A stretch of 64,000 bases of DNA from Nonomuraea muscovyensis (GCF_014207745.1 NZ_JACHJB010000001.1:1674001-1738000); one strand, 5' to 3'. Counted from the first letter of the stretch, positions 8,765-19,850 are shown. Notes: a model not told the origin generated them from the letters alone. Translations and numbers: made by a program.

Positions 8765-9706
8765 ATGATGGAGACCGTGACCGAGCCCCGATCCCGTAGA
8801 CGCATGTCCGGAAGAGAGCGAAGAGAGCAGCTGATCCAGATCAGCCGCACGCTGTTCGCCGAGAAGGGGTTCGACGGGACCTCCATCGAGGAGATAGCGG
8901 CGACGGCCCAGGTGTCGAAGCCCGTGGTCTACGAGCACTTCGGTGGCAAGGAAGGCGTCTACGCGGTCGTCGTCGACCGCGAGATGCAGAAGCTGCTCGC
9001 CATGATCACCGAGGCCCTGGCCGCCGCCCACTCGCTGGTCAAGCTCGAACGGGCGGCGCTGGCGCTGTTGCGCTACATCGAGGAGAGCAGTGAGGGCTTC
9101 CGCATCCTCGTGCGCGACTCCCACGCCGCCTCGGGCACGGGCACGTTCGCGAGCCTGATCAGCGAGATCGCCAGCCAGGTCGAGGACGTGCTCGCCGACG
9201 AGTTCGCCGCCCGCGGCTACGACCCCAAGCTGGCGCCCATGTACGCGCAGATGCTGGTGGGCATGGTGGCCCTGACCGGGCAGTGGTGGCTCGACGTGCG
9301 CAAGCCGGCCCGCGAGGAGGTCGCCGCCCACCTCGTCAACCTCGCCTGGAACGGCCTGACGGGCCTCAACCCGCACCCGGCCATCACCGTCACGACCCGC
9401 GCCCACCAGCCGGTGCCGGCCAGACCCCGGACCGGCGAGAAGGAGCTGCGCGAGTTCGAGAAGGCCCGCGAGAAGGAGCTCAGGGAGGCCGAGAAGGCCC
9501 GCCAGCGCGAGCTGCGGGAGGCCGAGAAGGCGCGGGTCCGCGAGCTGAAGGAGCGCGAGCGCCTGCTCAAGGAGGCGGAGAAGGAACGCGAACGCCTGCT
9601 CAAGGAGGCCGAGAAGGCCCGTGAGCGGGAGGAGAAGATCCGCCAGCGGGAGGCTCGCCTCGCGGAGCTGGCCGCCCGGCTGGGCCAGGTCGACCAGCAG
9701 GATTAG
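8765..9706 (+). CDS. TetR-family regulator with long charged coiled-coil tail
   Basis: The N-terminal HTH ([41 protein letters not shown], given here by its first and last motifs: [10 protein letters not shown] and [10 protein letters not shown]) is a standard TetR domain, followed by a ligand/dimer domain to about residue 210. The last 85-90 residues are almost wholly charged heptad-like repeats of the type [15 protein letters not shown], predicted as an extended helix. This makes the protein (313 aa) about 100 residues longer than usual. Starts at ATG 8765, ATG 8768 or GTG 8777 are all possible; GGAG favours the last. It lies directly downstream of the desaturase and probably controls it. 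Confidence 0.85.
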   Translation: MMETVTEPRSRRRMSGRERREQLIQISRTLFAEKGFDGTSIEEIAATAQVSKPVVYEHFGGKEGVYAVVVDREMQKLLAMITEALAAAHSLVKLERAALALLRYIEESSEGFRILVRDSHAASGTGTFASLISEIASQVEDVLADEFAARGYDPKLAPMYAQMLVGMVALTGQWWLDVRKPAREEVAAHLVNLAWNGLTGLNPHPAITVTTRAHQPVPARPRTGEKELREFEKAREKELREAEKARQRELREAEKARVRELKERERLLKEAEKERERLLKEAEKAREREEKIRQREARLAELAARLGQVDQQD

Positions 9707-9719
9707 TCGTTGCGGCTTA

Positions 9720-9761
9720 GTTCACGTTCCGTTCAACCAAATGGGGCATATTTCTCATATG
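9720..9761 (+). promoter_or_regulatory. PHO-box-like direct repeats and leaderless promoter of ppk
   Basis: Two 11-nt direct repeats, GTTCACGTTCC (9720-9730) and GTTCAACCAAA (9731-9741), match the GTTCACC-type PHO boxes bound by PhoP in Streptomyces. A -10-like CATATT at 9747-9752 stands 6 nt before the ATG at 9759, and no ribosome site exists there. This arrangement suggests PhoP-activated, leaderless transcription of ppk. The PhoP link rests on family knowledge plus the repeat match. Confidence 0.6.
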
Positions 9762-11819
9762 TCCGCCGAAGCGCTGCAAGTCGGAAGCGACCTTCCCCTG
9801 CCTCAGGAGAGGTTCCTCAACCGCGAGGAGAGCTGGCTCCATTTCAACCAGCGCGTCCTCGAACTGGCCGAGGACCCCTCGCTGCCCCTCCTGGAACGCG
9901 TGCGCTTCCTGGCGATCTTCGCCAGCAACCTGGACGAGTTCTTCCGGGTACGCGTGGCGGGCCTCAAGCGGCGCATGGCCACCGGCCTGCTGCTGCGCAC
10001 CAAGAGCGGGCTCAAGCCGCGCGAGGAGCTGGCCCGGATCGCCACCATCGCGGACGACCTGGCCCGCCGGCACGCGGCGGTCTTCCACGAGCAGGTCCTG
10101 CCCCTGCTCGCCGGCGAGGGCATCGAGATCGTCCGCTGGGACGACCTGGGGCGCGAGGAGCGCACCGAGCTGCGCAAGCTCTTCAGGGAACGGATCCGGC
10201 CGGTCCTGACGCCGCTGGCCGTCGATCCCGCCCACCCGTTCCCGTACATCTCGGGGCTCAGCCTCAACCTGGCCGTCGTGGTGCGCAACCCGGCCACCGA
10301 CCACACGGTGTTCGCCCGGGTCAAGGTGCCCTCGCAGCTTCCCCGGTTCGTGGAGGCGTCCAAGGAGCGGTTCGTGCCGCTCGAGGACGTCATCGCCGCC
10401 CATCTCGGGCAGCTCTTCAAGGGCATGGAGATCGTCCAGCACCACGTCTTCCGCGTGACCCGGAACGAGGACCTCGACGTCGACGAGGACATCACCGAGA
10501 ACCTCATGCAGGCCCTGGAGAAGGAGCTGCTCAGGCGGCGCTTCGGCCCGCCCGTCCGGCTGGAGGTGGAGGACACCATCTCCGCCGAGGTGCTGGACCT
10601 GCTCGTGGACGAGCTCGGCGTGGCGCCGCACGAGATCTACCGGATCGCCGGGCCGCTCGACCTGACCGGCCTGCACGCCATCGCCGACCTCGACCGCGGC
10701 GAGCTGAGCTACCGCCCCTTCGTGCCCGCCGAGGCGGTCAACGCCGAGGACGACATCTTCGGGCTGCTGCGCGAGCGCGACGTGCTGCTGCACCACCCGT
10801 ACGACTCGTTCGCGACCAGCGTGCAGCACTTCATCGAGGTGGCCGCGGCCGACCCCCGGGTGCTGGCGATCAAGCAGACCCTCTACCGGACCAGCGGCGA
10901 CTCCCCCATCGTGGACGCCCTGATCGACGCGGCCGAGGCGGGCAAGCAGGTCGTCGTCGTGGTGGAGATCAAGGCCCGCTTCGACGAGCACGCCAACATC
11001 TCCTGGGCCCGCAAGCTGGAGCGGGCCGGCTGCCACGTGGTCTACGGCGTCGTCGGGCTGAAGACGCACTGCAAGCTGGCCCTCGTCGTCCGGCAGGAGC
11101 CGTCCGGCGAGCTGCGCCGCTACTGCCACATCGGCACCGGCAACTACAACCCCAAGACCGCCCGGCAGTACGAGGACTTCGGGCTGCTCACCGCCGACCC
11201 GCTGGTCGGCGAGGACGTCACCGACCTGTTCATCCACCTGACCGGGTACTCCAACCACTCGGCCTACCGGCGGCTGCTGGTCGCGCCGCACTCGCTGCGC
11301 GGCGGGCTGCTGGCCCGGATCGAGCGGGAGATCGCCCACCAGCAGGCCGGACGCCCGGCGCGCATCCGCATCAAGACGAACTCCCTGGTCGACGAGCCGA
11401 TCATCGACGCGCTCTACCGGGCGTCGCGGGCCGGGGTTCCGGTGGACCTGTGGGTGCGCGGCGTGTGCACGCTGCGGCCCGGCATCCCCGACCTGTCGGA
11501 GAACATCAGGGTGCGGTCTGTGCTGGGGCGCTTCCTGGAGCACTCGCGGGTCTACGAGTTCGGGCTGGGGCGGCGGCCGGAGGTGTGGATCGGCAGCGCC
11601 GACCTCATGCGCCGCAATCTGGACCGCCGGGTGGAGGCCTTGGTCAAGGTAACCTCACAGCAGCACAAGGCGTATCTCATCCAGCTGATGGACCTGGTCA
11701 TGGCCGAGACGACGAACGCCTGGTGGCTCAGCTCCGACGGCTCCTGGGTCCGCCATCCCGGCACCGACCTGCAGAGCCACCTGATCGGCACCCGCCGCTG
11801 GAGGACTGTTGACGACTGA
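9759..11819 (+). CDS. ppk: Polyphosphate kinase 1
   Basis: PPK1 reversibly polymerises the gamma-phosphate of ATP into polyphosphate. The 686-residue protein has the N-terminal domain beginning [20 protein letters not shown], the head domain, and the two phospholipase-D-like C-terminal domains. The [19 protein letters not shown] motif carries the autophosphorylated His, and [10 protein letters not shown] carries the second catalytic His. I chose ATG 9759 because it is 6 nt after a -10-like hexamer; an in-frame ATG at 9741 is the alternative. The last 11 nt overlap mutT1, and the convergent CYTH-CHAD gene encodes another polyphosphate-related protein. Confidence 0.96.
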   Translation: MSAEALQVGSDLPLPQERFLNREESWLHFNQRVLELAEDPSLPLLERVRFLAIFASNLDEFFRVRVAGLKRRMATGLLLRTKSGLKPREELARIATIADDLARRHAAVFHEQVLPLLAGEGIEIVRWDDLGREERTELRKLFRERIRPVLTPLAVDPAHPFPYISGLSLNLAVVVRNPATDHTVFARVKVPSQLPRFVEASKERFVPLEDVIAAHLGQLFKGMEIVQHHVFRVTRNEDLDVDEDITENLMQALEKELLRRRFGPPVRLEVEDTISAEVLDLLVDELGVAPHEIYRIAGPLDLTGLHAIADLDRGELSYRPFVPAEAVNAEDDIFGLLRERDVLLHHPYDSFATSVQHFIEVAAADPRVLAIKQTLYRTSGDSPIVDALIDAAEAGKQVVVVVEIKARFDEHANISWARKLERAGCHVVYGVVGLKTHCKLALVVRQEPSGELRRYCHIGTGNYNPKTARQYEDFGLLTADPLVGEDVTDLFIHLTGYSNHSAYRRLLVAPHSLRGGLLARIEREIAHQQAGRPARIRIKTNSLVDEPIIDALYRASRAGVPVDLWVRGVCTLRPGIPDLSENIRVRSVLGRFLEHSRVYEFGLGRRPEVWIGSADLMRRNLDRRVEALVKVTSQQHKAYLIQLMDLVMAETTNAWWLSSDGSWVRHPGTDLQSHLIGTRRWRTVDD

Positions 11820-12645
11820 CCCGCTGCGGGCCGCCGGAGCCGTCGTGTGGCGGGGCGATCCGTCCGCGCCCGAGGTGGCCGTCGTCCACCGGCCGCGCTA
11901 CGCGGACTGGACCTTCCCCAAGGGCAAACTGGACCTCGGCGAGCACCCGATCGCGGCGGCCCTGCGCGAGGTGCGCGAGGAGACGGGCCTGACCGTGGTG
12001 CTGGGCCGCGCGCTGCCGTCCGTCCACTACCCGAGCCACGGCGGCACCAAGCGGGTCGACTACTGGGCCGCCCGGGTGGTGGCCGAGGACGCGTTCGTGC
12101 CCGGCGAGGAGGTGGACGAGCTGCGCTGGCTGCCGCTGGACGAGGCGCGCTCGCTGCTCAGCTACACGTGGGACACCGTGCTGCCGGACGCCGTGCTCGC
12201 CGGGCCCCTCGACACCGTTCCCCTCGTCCTCGTCCGGCACGGCACAGCCGGCTCCCGGCACGAATGGCAGGGCGACGACGCGCTGCGGCCGCTCGACCCC
12301 GGCGGCGTGGCCCAGGCGGCCACCGTGGCCGCGGTGCTGCCCGCCTACCGGCCGCGGGTGCTGCTCAGCTCGCCGAGCCGCCGCTGCGTCCAGACGCTGG
12401 AGCCGTACGGGGTCGACGGCGTCCGGCTCGAACCGCTGCTCAGCGAGGAGCACCAGGATCCCGTCAGGACACCGGAGCTGGTGGCCCGACTGCGCGAGCC
12501 CGCGGTCGTGTGCAGCCACGGCAAGGTGCTGCCGGACGTGATCCGGGCGCTGAGCGGCGAGGAGGTGCACCTGGCCAAGGGCGAGTTCGCCGTGCTGCAC
12601 CGGGCCGGTGACCGGGTGGCCGCCGTGGAGACGTACCCGACCTAG
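11809..12645 (+). CDS. mutT1: Nudix hydrolase / histidine phosphatase fusion (MutT1-like)
   Basis: This protein (278 aa) joins an N-terminal Nudix domain with a complete Nudix box (about residues 39-61, GKLDLGE...REVREETGL) to a C-terminal histidine-phosphatase domain starting at VRHGTAG (RHG at about 143-145). Mycobacterial MutT1 has this architecture and hydrolyses 8-oxo-dGTP and diadenosine polyphosphates. The TTG start has GGAGG 4 nt upstream and lies inside the ppk 3' end, so the two are coupled. Its TAG shares a CTAG tetranucleotide with the stop of the convergent CYTH-CHAD gene. Confidence 0.9.
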   Translation: MTTDPLRAAGAVVWRGDPSAPEVAVVHRPRYADWTFPKGKLDLGEHPIAAALREVREETGLTVVLGRALPSVHYPSHGGTKRVDYWAARVVAEDAFVPGEEVDELRWLPLDEARSLLSYTWDTVLPDAVLAGPLDTVPLVLVRHGTAGSRHEWQGDDALRPLDPGGVAQAATVAAVLPAYRPRVLLSSPSRRCVQTLEPYGVDGVRLEPLLSEEHQDPVRTPELVARLREPAVVCSHGKVLPDVIRALSGEEVHLAKGEFAVLHRAGDRVAAVETYPT

Positions 12646-14117
12646 AGGATCTTCTCCACGCCCCGCACGGTCCTGGCCCAGACCTCCGGGAAGCGGGCGT
12701 GCGCCTGCTCCGCCTCGGCGCGTTCCAGGCCGATCAGCAGGCCGTAGGTGAAGGTGTCCTCGCCCGCCAGGCGGGCCGTCGCGGCCTCGCCGGCCAGCGT
12801 CTCCTGCGCCACCACACCGTCCAGGTGCGCACCGAGCACCTCCTGCACGGCCTCGGCCAGCTTGGCCAGCTTCTTCATGTCCGAGCCGAGAGCGGGCCGC
12901 AGCGCCTCGGCGGTGTAGCGGGCGCGTTTGGCCGCCTTGCGGACGTCGTGCATGGCGATCTCGCGGCGTTCCGGGTCGTCGACGGCCTGGGCGGTGTCGT
13001 ACGCCTTGGTGACCCTGCGCCAGTTGGCGGCCGCCGCGTCGACGAGTTCCTTGCCCGCCGGTCGGGCGGCGGCCCTGGTCAGCTCCGGCTCCCTCACCAG
13101 CACGTCAAGGGCGTCGAGCAGCGCGTAGTAGCGCTCGCCGCTCAGCGCCTCGCGGATGCGCTCGTACGCCTGCTGCTGGCGTCCGCCCAGGTCGCCGCCG
13201 AGCCGGTCGCGGACCCGGCCGACGACCAGCTCGGGCGCCAGCCCGGACAGCCGGCCGGTGAACCTCGCCCTGATCACCTCCAGGTCGCGCGCCTCGCCGA
13301 GCACGGTGCCCAGCCAGCGCAGCTCGTCCTGGACGCCGGCGGTGCCGGTCACGATCGTCCTGAACGCCTTGAGCGCGCTGCGCAGCCTGCGGGCGGCGAC
13401 GCGCATCCGGTGCACGGCGTCCTCCTCGGTGCGCCGTACCCGGGGGTCCTGTGACAGGAGAGCGGCCACCTGGCCGGCCAGGTAGCCGACGACCACCTCG
13501 CCCGCGCTGCCCGGATCGGTGCGCGCCGTCAGCGGGGGTGCCGGGGCGAGCAGCCTGGCGAGCTTGCTGGCCGCCTCCGACGGGGTCGCGCCCGCCTTGC
13601 GGAGACGCTTGCCGACCTTCGCCAGCAGCGCCCGGTCCCCGTCGAGCAGCTCCGCCTCCACCTCGCGCCAGCGGACCACCGTCGGCGTCCCGCCGAACGC
13701 GGTGCCCTTGACCCGGTCGTCGGCGATCTCGACCAGCCTGGTGTCGCCGCCGTACACGACGGTGACGCTCCGGCGGGTGTCGAGCTCCGCCACGGGCTGG
13801 AGCTCGGCGCCGCGGGTGAAGGCCCGGACCAGCTCGGCCAGTTCGGGGGGCACCTGCTTCGTGCCGCGGGTGAGCGGAGCGGTGATCTCCTGCCGGACGC
13901 CTTTGGCCGTGGGCAGCTTGAGGTGCCATCCGGGGTCGTCACCGCCGCGCCGGCGCCTGAGCGTGATGCCCCGGGCGGCGAGGCGCAGGTCGGTCGTGTC
14001 GTAGTAGAGGGCGACGAGCTGGTGGCTCTTGGGCCCCACCACCCGGCCCAGCCGGCTCAGGTCCGGAACGGCGTAGTCAGGAGGAACGTCGAACTTGTCC
14101 TCGATCTCGATGCCCAC
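12642..14117 (-). CDS. CYTH-CHAD domain protein
   Basis: The protein (491 aa, GTG start) has an N-terminal CYTH domain, opening with the IEIEDKF signature (ExExK), and a C-terminal CHAD domain from about residue 215, rich in conserved His and Arg (VHRMRVAARRLRSALKAF; DVRKAAKRARYTAEAL). CYTH enzymes act on triphosphates, and CHAD domains bind polyphosphate. Its tail-to-tail placement against ppk-mutT1 supports a role in polyphosphate sensing, storage or breakdown. I saw no catalytic oddity. The substrate is not predictable from sequence. Confidence 0.9.
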   Translation of the reverse strand: MGIEIEDKFDVPPDYAVPDLSRLGRVVGPKSHQLVALYYDTTDLRLAARGITLRRRRGGDDPGWHLKLPTAKGVRQEITAPLTRGTKQVPPELAELVRAFTRGAELQPVAELDTRRSVTVVYGGDTRLVEIADDRVKGTAFGGTPTVVRWREVEAELLDGDRALLAKVGKRLRKAGATPSEAASKLARLLAPAPPLTARTDPGSAGEVVVGYLAGQVAALLSQDPRVRRTEEDAVHRMRVAARRLRSALKAFRTIVTGTAGVQDELRWLGTVLGEARDLEVIRARFTGRLSGLAPELVVGRVRDRLGGDLGGRQQQAYERIREALSGERYYALLDALDVLVREPELTRAAARPAGKELVDAAAANWRRVTKAYDTAQAVDDPERREIAMHDVRKAAKRARYTAEALRPALGSDMKKLAKLAEAVQEVLGAHLDGVVAQETLAGEAATARLAGEDTFTYGLLIGLERAEAEQAHARFPEVWARTVRGVEKIL

Positions 14118-14166
14118 TGCACCTCACAAGCGTCCTATACCGGACATACTGCCATTCGCCAGGGCG

Positions 14167-14514
14167 TCAGATGGCTTGGAGCAGCTCGATTCTGTTGCCG
14201 ACGGGGTCCGTCACGTACACCCGCCGGTAGCCGGGGAACAGGTCGTCGGGCACCGCGGCGGGCAGCTTCGCGACCAGCGCGTCGAGGTCGTCGACCAGGA
14301 ACCCCGGGTGCGCCTTCCTCGCCGGCCTGAAGTCCTCCTCGATGCCGAGGTGGACCTCCACCCCGTCGCCCCGGAACCAGGCGCCGCCGCGCTTGGCCAG
14401 CTCCGGCGGCTTGGACACCTCACGCAGGCCCAGCACGCCCTCGTAGAACGCCCTCAGCTCCGGCTCGCTGCCGGGCGGCGCGGCGAGTTGGACGTGGTGC
14501 AGTGCGGTGATCAT
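14167..14514 (-). CDS. VOC-family (glyoxalase/bleomycin-resistance fold) protein
   Basis: A small single-domain vicinal-oxygen-chelate protein of 115 residues beginning MITALHHVQLAAPPGS and ending DPVGNRIELLQ, with the usual beta-alpha-beta-beta-beta pattern. The metal-ligand positions are H7-type (HHVQLA) and the Glu of RIELL. Its ATG overlaps the stop of tam (ATGA), so both are translated from one mRNA. The substrate is unknown; dioxygenase-like, lyase and antibiotic-binding functions all occur in this family. A longer upstream frame overlaps tam and is not the gene. Confidence 0.85.
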   Translation of the reverse strand: MITALHHVQLAAPPGSEPELRAFYEGVLGLREVSKPPELAKRGGAWFRGDGVEVHLGIEEDFRPARKAHPGFLVDDLDALVAKLPAAVPDDLFPGYRRVYVTDPVGNRIELLQAI

Positions 14515-15326
14515 ACGAGGTCTTCCTTTCTCGCCACGACGAAGATCCGCCGGAACGGGAACGGCGTGCCGTACTCCTTGGCCGGGTACGCCCGGTCGAG
14601 CGATTCGGCGAGGTCGGCGACGAAACGTCCGCGCTCGTCGTCGGTCAGCCGGTCGAAGATCGGGCGCAGGGCGGTACCGGAGATCCAGTTGAGCACCGCG
14701 TTCTCGCCCTGCAGGACATGGATGTAGGTGGTCTCCCAGGCGTCCGCCCGGCAGCCACCGGCGGCGAGCTGATCCAGGTAGTCGCCCGGCTCCGCCACGA
14801 TGCCGCCCCGGTCGAAGTCGCCGAGGCGCTCCGACCACGCCGGCGAGCGGCACAGCTCGCGGATGGCCAGGTGGCTGGGCGCGTTGAAGTTGCCGGGCAC
14901 CTGGAAGGCGAGCCAGCCGCCGGGGTTCAGCGCGTCGACCCAGTGCTCCAGGACGTCACGATGGGACGGGACCCACTGGAGGACGGCGTTGGAGACGAGC
15001 ACGTCGACCCGCCGGTCGGGCCGCCACGTGGTCACATCGGCCACCGTGAACCTGGGCAACCCCCCGGGCGCCCCGACCGCCACGCTCGGCGTGAGACTCA
15101 GCTCTCTCGCTTTGGCGATCATGGCCGGTGACGAGTCGAAGCCTTCCACCGTCGCGCCCGGCCAGCGACGGGCCAGCTCAAGGGTGAGCTCCCCTGTGCC
15201 GCAGCCGGCGTCCACGACATAATCAGGTTTGTCGGCCCCCACTCTGGCGATCAGGTCGTAGAACGGCCGCGACCGCTCGTCGGCGAACCTGGCGTAGGTC
15301 GCTGGATCCCAGATATCTCTCGACAT
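14511..15326 (-). CDS. tam: Trans-aconitate 2-methyltransferase
   Basis: This class I SAM methyltransferase (271 aa) methylates trans-aconitate, an inhibitor of aconitase. It opens MSRDIWDPATYARFADERSRPF, typical of Tam, with SAM motif I VVDAGCGTGELT and the product-site LVSNAVLQWVPSH. It is divergent from a MarR-type gene, and the 55-bp gap holds two matching palindromes. This is the tam-tamR arrangement known from Streptomyces coelicolor, where TamR senses citrate and aconitate. The frame remains open far upstream, but the family start and the regulator spacing fix the ATG here. Confidence 0.92.
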   Translation of the reverse strand: MSRDIWDPATYARFADERSRPFYDLIARVGADKPDYVVDAGCGTGELTLELARRWPGATVEGFDSSPAMIAKARELSLTPSVAVGAPGGLPRFTVADVTTWRPDRRVDVLVSNAVLQWVPSHRDVLEHWVDALNPGGWLAFQVPGNFNAPSHLAIRELCRSPAWSERLGDFDRGGIVAEPGDYLDQLAAGGCRADAWETTYIHVLQGENAVLNWISGTALRPIFDRLTDDERGRFVADLAESLDRAYPAKEYGTPFPFRRIFVVARKEDLV

Positions 15327-15332
15327 ATAGAT

Positions 15333-15366
15333 TATTGATATCGAGACATTTATCTCGATGTCAAGA
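15333..15366. promoter_or_regulatory. Two TamR-type operator palindromes between tam and tamR
   Basis: Two related 14-bp imperfect palindromes, TATTGATATCGAGA (15333-15346) and TCTCGATGTCAAGA (15353-15366), are centred exactly 20 bp apart, so they lie on one face of the helix. Both resemble the TCTTGA-N2-TCAAGA form used by MarR proteins of the UrtR/TamR group. A longer inverted repeat, ATCGAGA-N6-TCTCGAT (15340-15359), joins the inner half-sites. A -10-like TACACT (15370-15375) follows, 6 nt before the chosen tamR ATG. Confidence 0.7.
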
Positions 15367-15381
15367 CAGTACACTCGTGTC

Positions 15382-15882
15382 ATGACCCAGGATGCCCGAG
15401 ACGAGGTGGACCGGCTCGTCGCCGCCTGGCGGGCGGAGCGGCCGGACCTCGACGTCGAGCCGCTCCAGGTGCTCTCCCGGGTGTCGCGCCTGGCCAAGCA
15501 CCTCGACCGCGCCCGGCGCGCCGCCTTCGCCGAGCACGATCTGGAGCCGTGGGAGTTCGACGTGCTCACCGCGTTGCGGCGGGCCGGCAAGCCGTACGAG
15601 CTCAGCCCCGGCGCCCTGCTCCGCGCCACGCTGGTCACCTCCGGCACCATGACCAACCGCATCGACCGCCTCGCCCAGGCCGGCCTCGTGGTCCGCCGTC
15701 CCGACCCGGAGGACCGGCGTGGCGTCCTCGTGACCCTCACCGAGACGGGGCTGGCCCGTGTCGACTCGGCCTTCGCCGACCTGCTGCGCAGGGAGCGCGA
15801 CCTGCTTTCCGGCCTCGGCCCCGCCGAGCAGCGAACCCTCGCCGGCCTCCTCCGCACCCTCCTCACCCCGTTCGACGCGTAG
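15382..15882 (+). CDS. tamR: MarR-family regulator (TamR/UrtR type)
   Basis: A winged-helix MarR regulator of 166 residues. The N-terminal helix DEVDRLVAAWRAERPDLD is the extra helix that marks the UrtR/TamR subgroup. The recognition helix and wing are SPGALLRATLVTSGTMTNRIDRL and PEDRRGVLVTLT. ATG 15382 lies 6 nt after a -10-like hexamer; an ATG at 15358 is in frame but sits inside the second operator. It should autorepress and repress tam, responding to aconitate or citrate as TamR does in S. coelicolor. Confidence 0.88.
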   Translation: MTQDARDEVDRLVAAWRAERPDLDVEPLQVLSRVSRLAKHLDRARRAAFAEHDLEPWEFDVLTALRRAGKPYELSPGALLRATLVTSGTMTNRIDRLAQAGLVVRRPDPEDRRGVLVTLTETGLARVDSAFADLLRRERDLLSGLGPAEQRTLAGLLRTLLTPFDA

Positions 15883-16363
15883 CCCCGCCACACCTCCGAG
15901 AGACCGGCCGAGTGGACTGGAAACAGCGAGCCCGACCAGGCCGGAGGCCCGGAGGCCCGGAGGCCCGGAAGGCCGGAAAGCCGGAAGCCCGGAAGCCCGA
16001 CCAGGCCGGAAGGCCGGAAGGCGAGCTGGGCCGGGCCGAATCGAAAGGCGGCCGACCGGACGGATGGCCCAAGCCGGATCGAACGGGAGCGACCGGCCGA
16101 ACGAGCCAAGCAGAAAGGCCGGCCGAGCGTACCGTGCCGAGGGGCCGACCAGGCGAGCTGGATGGCCAGGAGGCCGGCCCAACCGAAAGCCCGAGCGGCC
16201 ACCCGGACGCATCCGGAAGCCGGAAGGCCAGCGGAACCGACCGAAGGAAGGGTGGAGGACCCGGCGAGCCGGAAGGCCGGTCGAAGCCGGAAGGCCGGTC
16301 GGGTGACGTGTGCCCCGGGCCACCGCCCCGGGTCACCGTCCCGGACAGGGCCAGGGCGCGGCG
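15883..16363. repeat. Octanucleotide-repeat filler between convergent genes
   Basis: This 481-bp gap between the ends of tamR and the ABC-F gene has no credible gene, although all six frames stay open for long stretches because the sequence is periodic. From 15941 to 16021 it is a tandem array of about ten copies of CCGGARGC (CCGGAGGC, CCGGAAGG, CCGGAAGC). Beyond it the same GGCCGGAAGC-like words recur in degenerate form to about 16300. Such arrays grow by replication slippage; local hairpins could also block readthrough from both sides. Confidence 0.75.
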
Positions 16364-18196
<1,833 letters not shown>

Positions 18197-18438
18197 GGCG
18201 CTACCAGGGTATCGGCCCATCCGGACCACGAAACAACATCGACAGCCGGAGGGCCGCCTCGGCACCCGTTCCCGAGGATGCCTTCGGACAGCCGGTTGGG
18301 CGTGCCCGGACGTGGGAACCGGACCATGTCGGGCCCGTAGCTGGGCTGTACTCAGGTACGGGGACTACGCCCAGCCCAGTGGCCGGGAGTGCTCAGGTTC
18401 AGTTGTCGGACGATGCCCGGGCTGCAGGCGGGCGATGA

Positions 18439-19359
18439 TCAGGTTCGGGAGCTGGACCAGGAGGGGCGGGGGCCGGGGACCGGGCCGTGGGCGGCAAGGG
18501 CGGCGCGGCAGGTGGGGAGCTTGGCCAGGGTGTCGGCCAGGTGCTGGGCGTGGTCGGCGTCCGTGGCGAGGAACGCGCACGTGGGGCCCGACCCGGAGAC
18601 GATGGCGCCGAGCGCGCCCTCGGCCCGGCCGGCCTCCAGGGTGCGGGCGAGCTCCGGCCGCAGCGTGAGGGCGGCGGCCTGCAGGTCGTTGGTGAGCCGG
18701 GCGCCGAGAGTGTCGGCGTCACCGGTGCTGAGCGCCTCCAGCAGACTGTCGTCCACTTGCGGCCACGGCACCTCCACACCGGCGGACTCACGACGGCGGT
18801 CGCACTGGGCGTAGACCTCGGCGGTGGAAAGACCGCCAGGCGCCACGGCGAACGCCCAGTGGAAGCTCCCGGTGGTCGGCAGTTCGCTCAGCTGCTCACC
18901 GCGCCCCGTGCCCACGGCGGTGCCGCCCAGCAGTGAGAACGGCACGTCGCTGCCCAGGTCTCCGGCGATCTCCATGAGGTCCTCGAACGGCAGCCCGAGC
19001 CCCCACAACTCGTTGCAGGCCACCAGAGCGCCCGCCGCGTCGGCGCTGCCCCCGGCCATGCCGCCCGCCACCGGGATCGACTTGTGGATGACGAGGTGCG
19101 CCCCGTACGTGCGGCCGGCGTGCTTGGCCAGGGCGCGGGCCGCCTGGATGGCGAGGTTTCCGTCGTCGACCGGCACCTGGTCGGCCCACTCACCGACGAC
19201 CGAGACGGTGATCGAGTCGGACTCCTTCGCGACCACCTCATCGAAGACCGAGACGGCGTGGAAGACATTGACCAGGTCGTGGTAGCCGTCCTCGCGGAGC
19301 GGTCCTACGGACAGCTGCACGTTGACCTTCGCTGGCACCCGTACGGTCACCGAACTCAT
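18439..19359 (-). CDS. ispE: 4-diphosphocytidyl-2-C-methyl-D-erythritol kinase
   Basis: This GHMP kinase phosphorylates CDP-methylerythritol in the MEP isoprenoid pathway. The 306-residue protein has the substrate motif VRVPAKVNVQLSVG at its N-terminus, the ATP loop PVAGGMAGGSADAAGA, and the C-terminal VSGSGPTCAFL. I chose ATG 19359, which matches the family start. A GTG at 19398 adds 13 residues and lies 5 nt after a -10-like TATAGC, so a leaderless longer form is possible. In relatives ksgA and ispE adjoin; here a peptidase gene and repeats intervene. Confidence 0.93.
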   Translation of the reverse strand: MSSVTVRVPAKVNVQLSVGPLREDGYHDLVNVFHAVSVFDEVVAKESDSITVSVVGEWADQVPVDDGNLAIQAARALAKHAGRTYGAHLVIHKSIPVAGGMAGGSADAAGALVACNELWGLGLPFEDLMEIAGDLGSDVPFSLLGGTAVGTGRGEQLSELPTTGSFHWAFAVAPGGLSTAEVYAQCDRRRESAGVEVPWPQVDDSLLEALSTGDADTLGARLTNDLQAAALTLRPELARTLEAGRAEGALGAIVSGSGPTCAFLATDADHAQHLADTLAKLPTCRAALAAHGPVPGPRPSWSSSRT

Positions 19360-19850
19360 CGATCTTCTGTCACTTTCATCGCCTGCCGGGGAGGACACCC
19401 GATGCTATACGGGCACGCTTCCCCACCACGCAATTCTCGGAGAAGTGGGGGGCGGAGGTGACACGGTGTGTCCTGAGTGCCGTCGTTCGAGCAGGGATGG
19501 GCGTGTCGCACCTGATCAGCACCCATGGCGCGGATCTTCGCCTCCGTTCCCGACCGGGGAGGAGGTCGCCGCGCCTCCGCCTGGTGGCGGTTGTGGGGGG
19601 TGATGGCGTGGCCATGTGAAGTGGCCGATGTGAGGTGGCGATACGGGGGGTGGCCGTGCGGGGTCGCCGTGCGGGGCCCATGCGGGGTTGGCCGTGCGAG
19701 GCCATGCGGGGTCGTGCGGGGTCGCCGTGCGAGGCCATGCGGGGTTGGCCGTGCAAGGCCATGCGGGGTCGACCTGTGGGGTAGCCATACGGGTGGCCCG
19801 TGGGGTGGGGTTCGGGCTCGGGGTGGGGTGTGTCGGCGCTGGGGCGGGGG
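19360..19850. repeat. Repeat-filled intergenic region with 24-bp tandem units
   Basis: No credible gene lies in these 491 bp between ispE and the end of the peptidase gene. The left part holds the ispE promoter region. Between about 19651 and 19771 lie four copies of a 24-bp unit of the form GCCGTGCGAGGCCATGCGGG-GTTG (copies start near 19666, 19691, 19724 and 19748), with a 10-nt partial copy between the second and third. Flanking sequence is GTGGGG-rich. Open frames here encode only His/Arg/Pro repeats and are read as slippage products, not proteins. Confidence 0.75.

Noticed and set aside
15941..16021. CRISPR-like repeat array
   Set aside because: Units are 8 bp without spacers and no cas genes are near; it is a simple tandem repeat.
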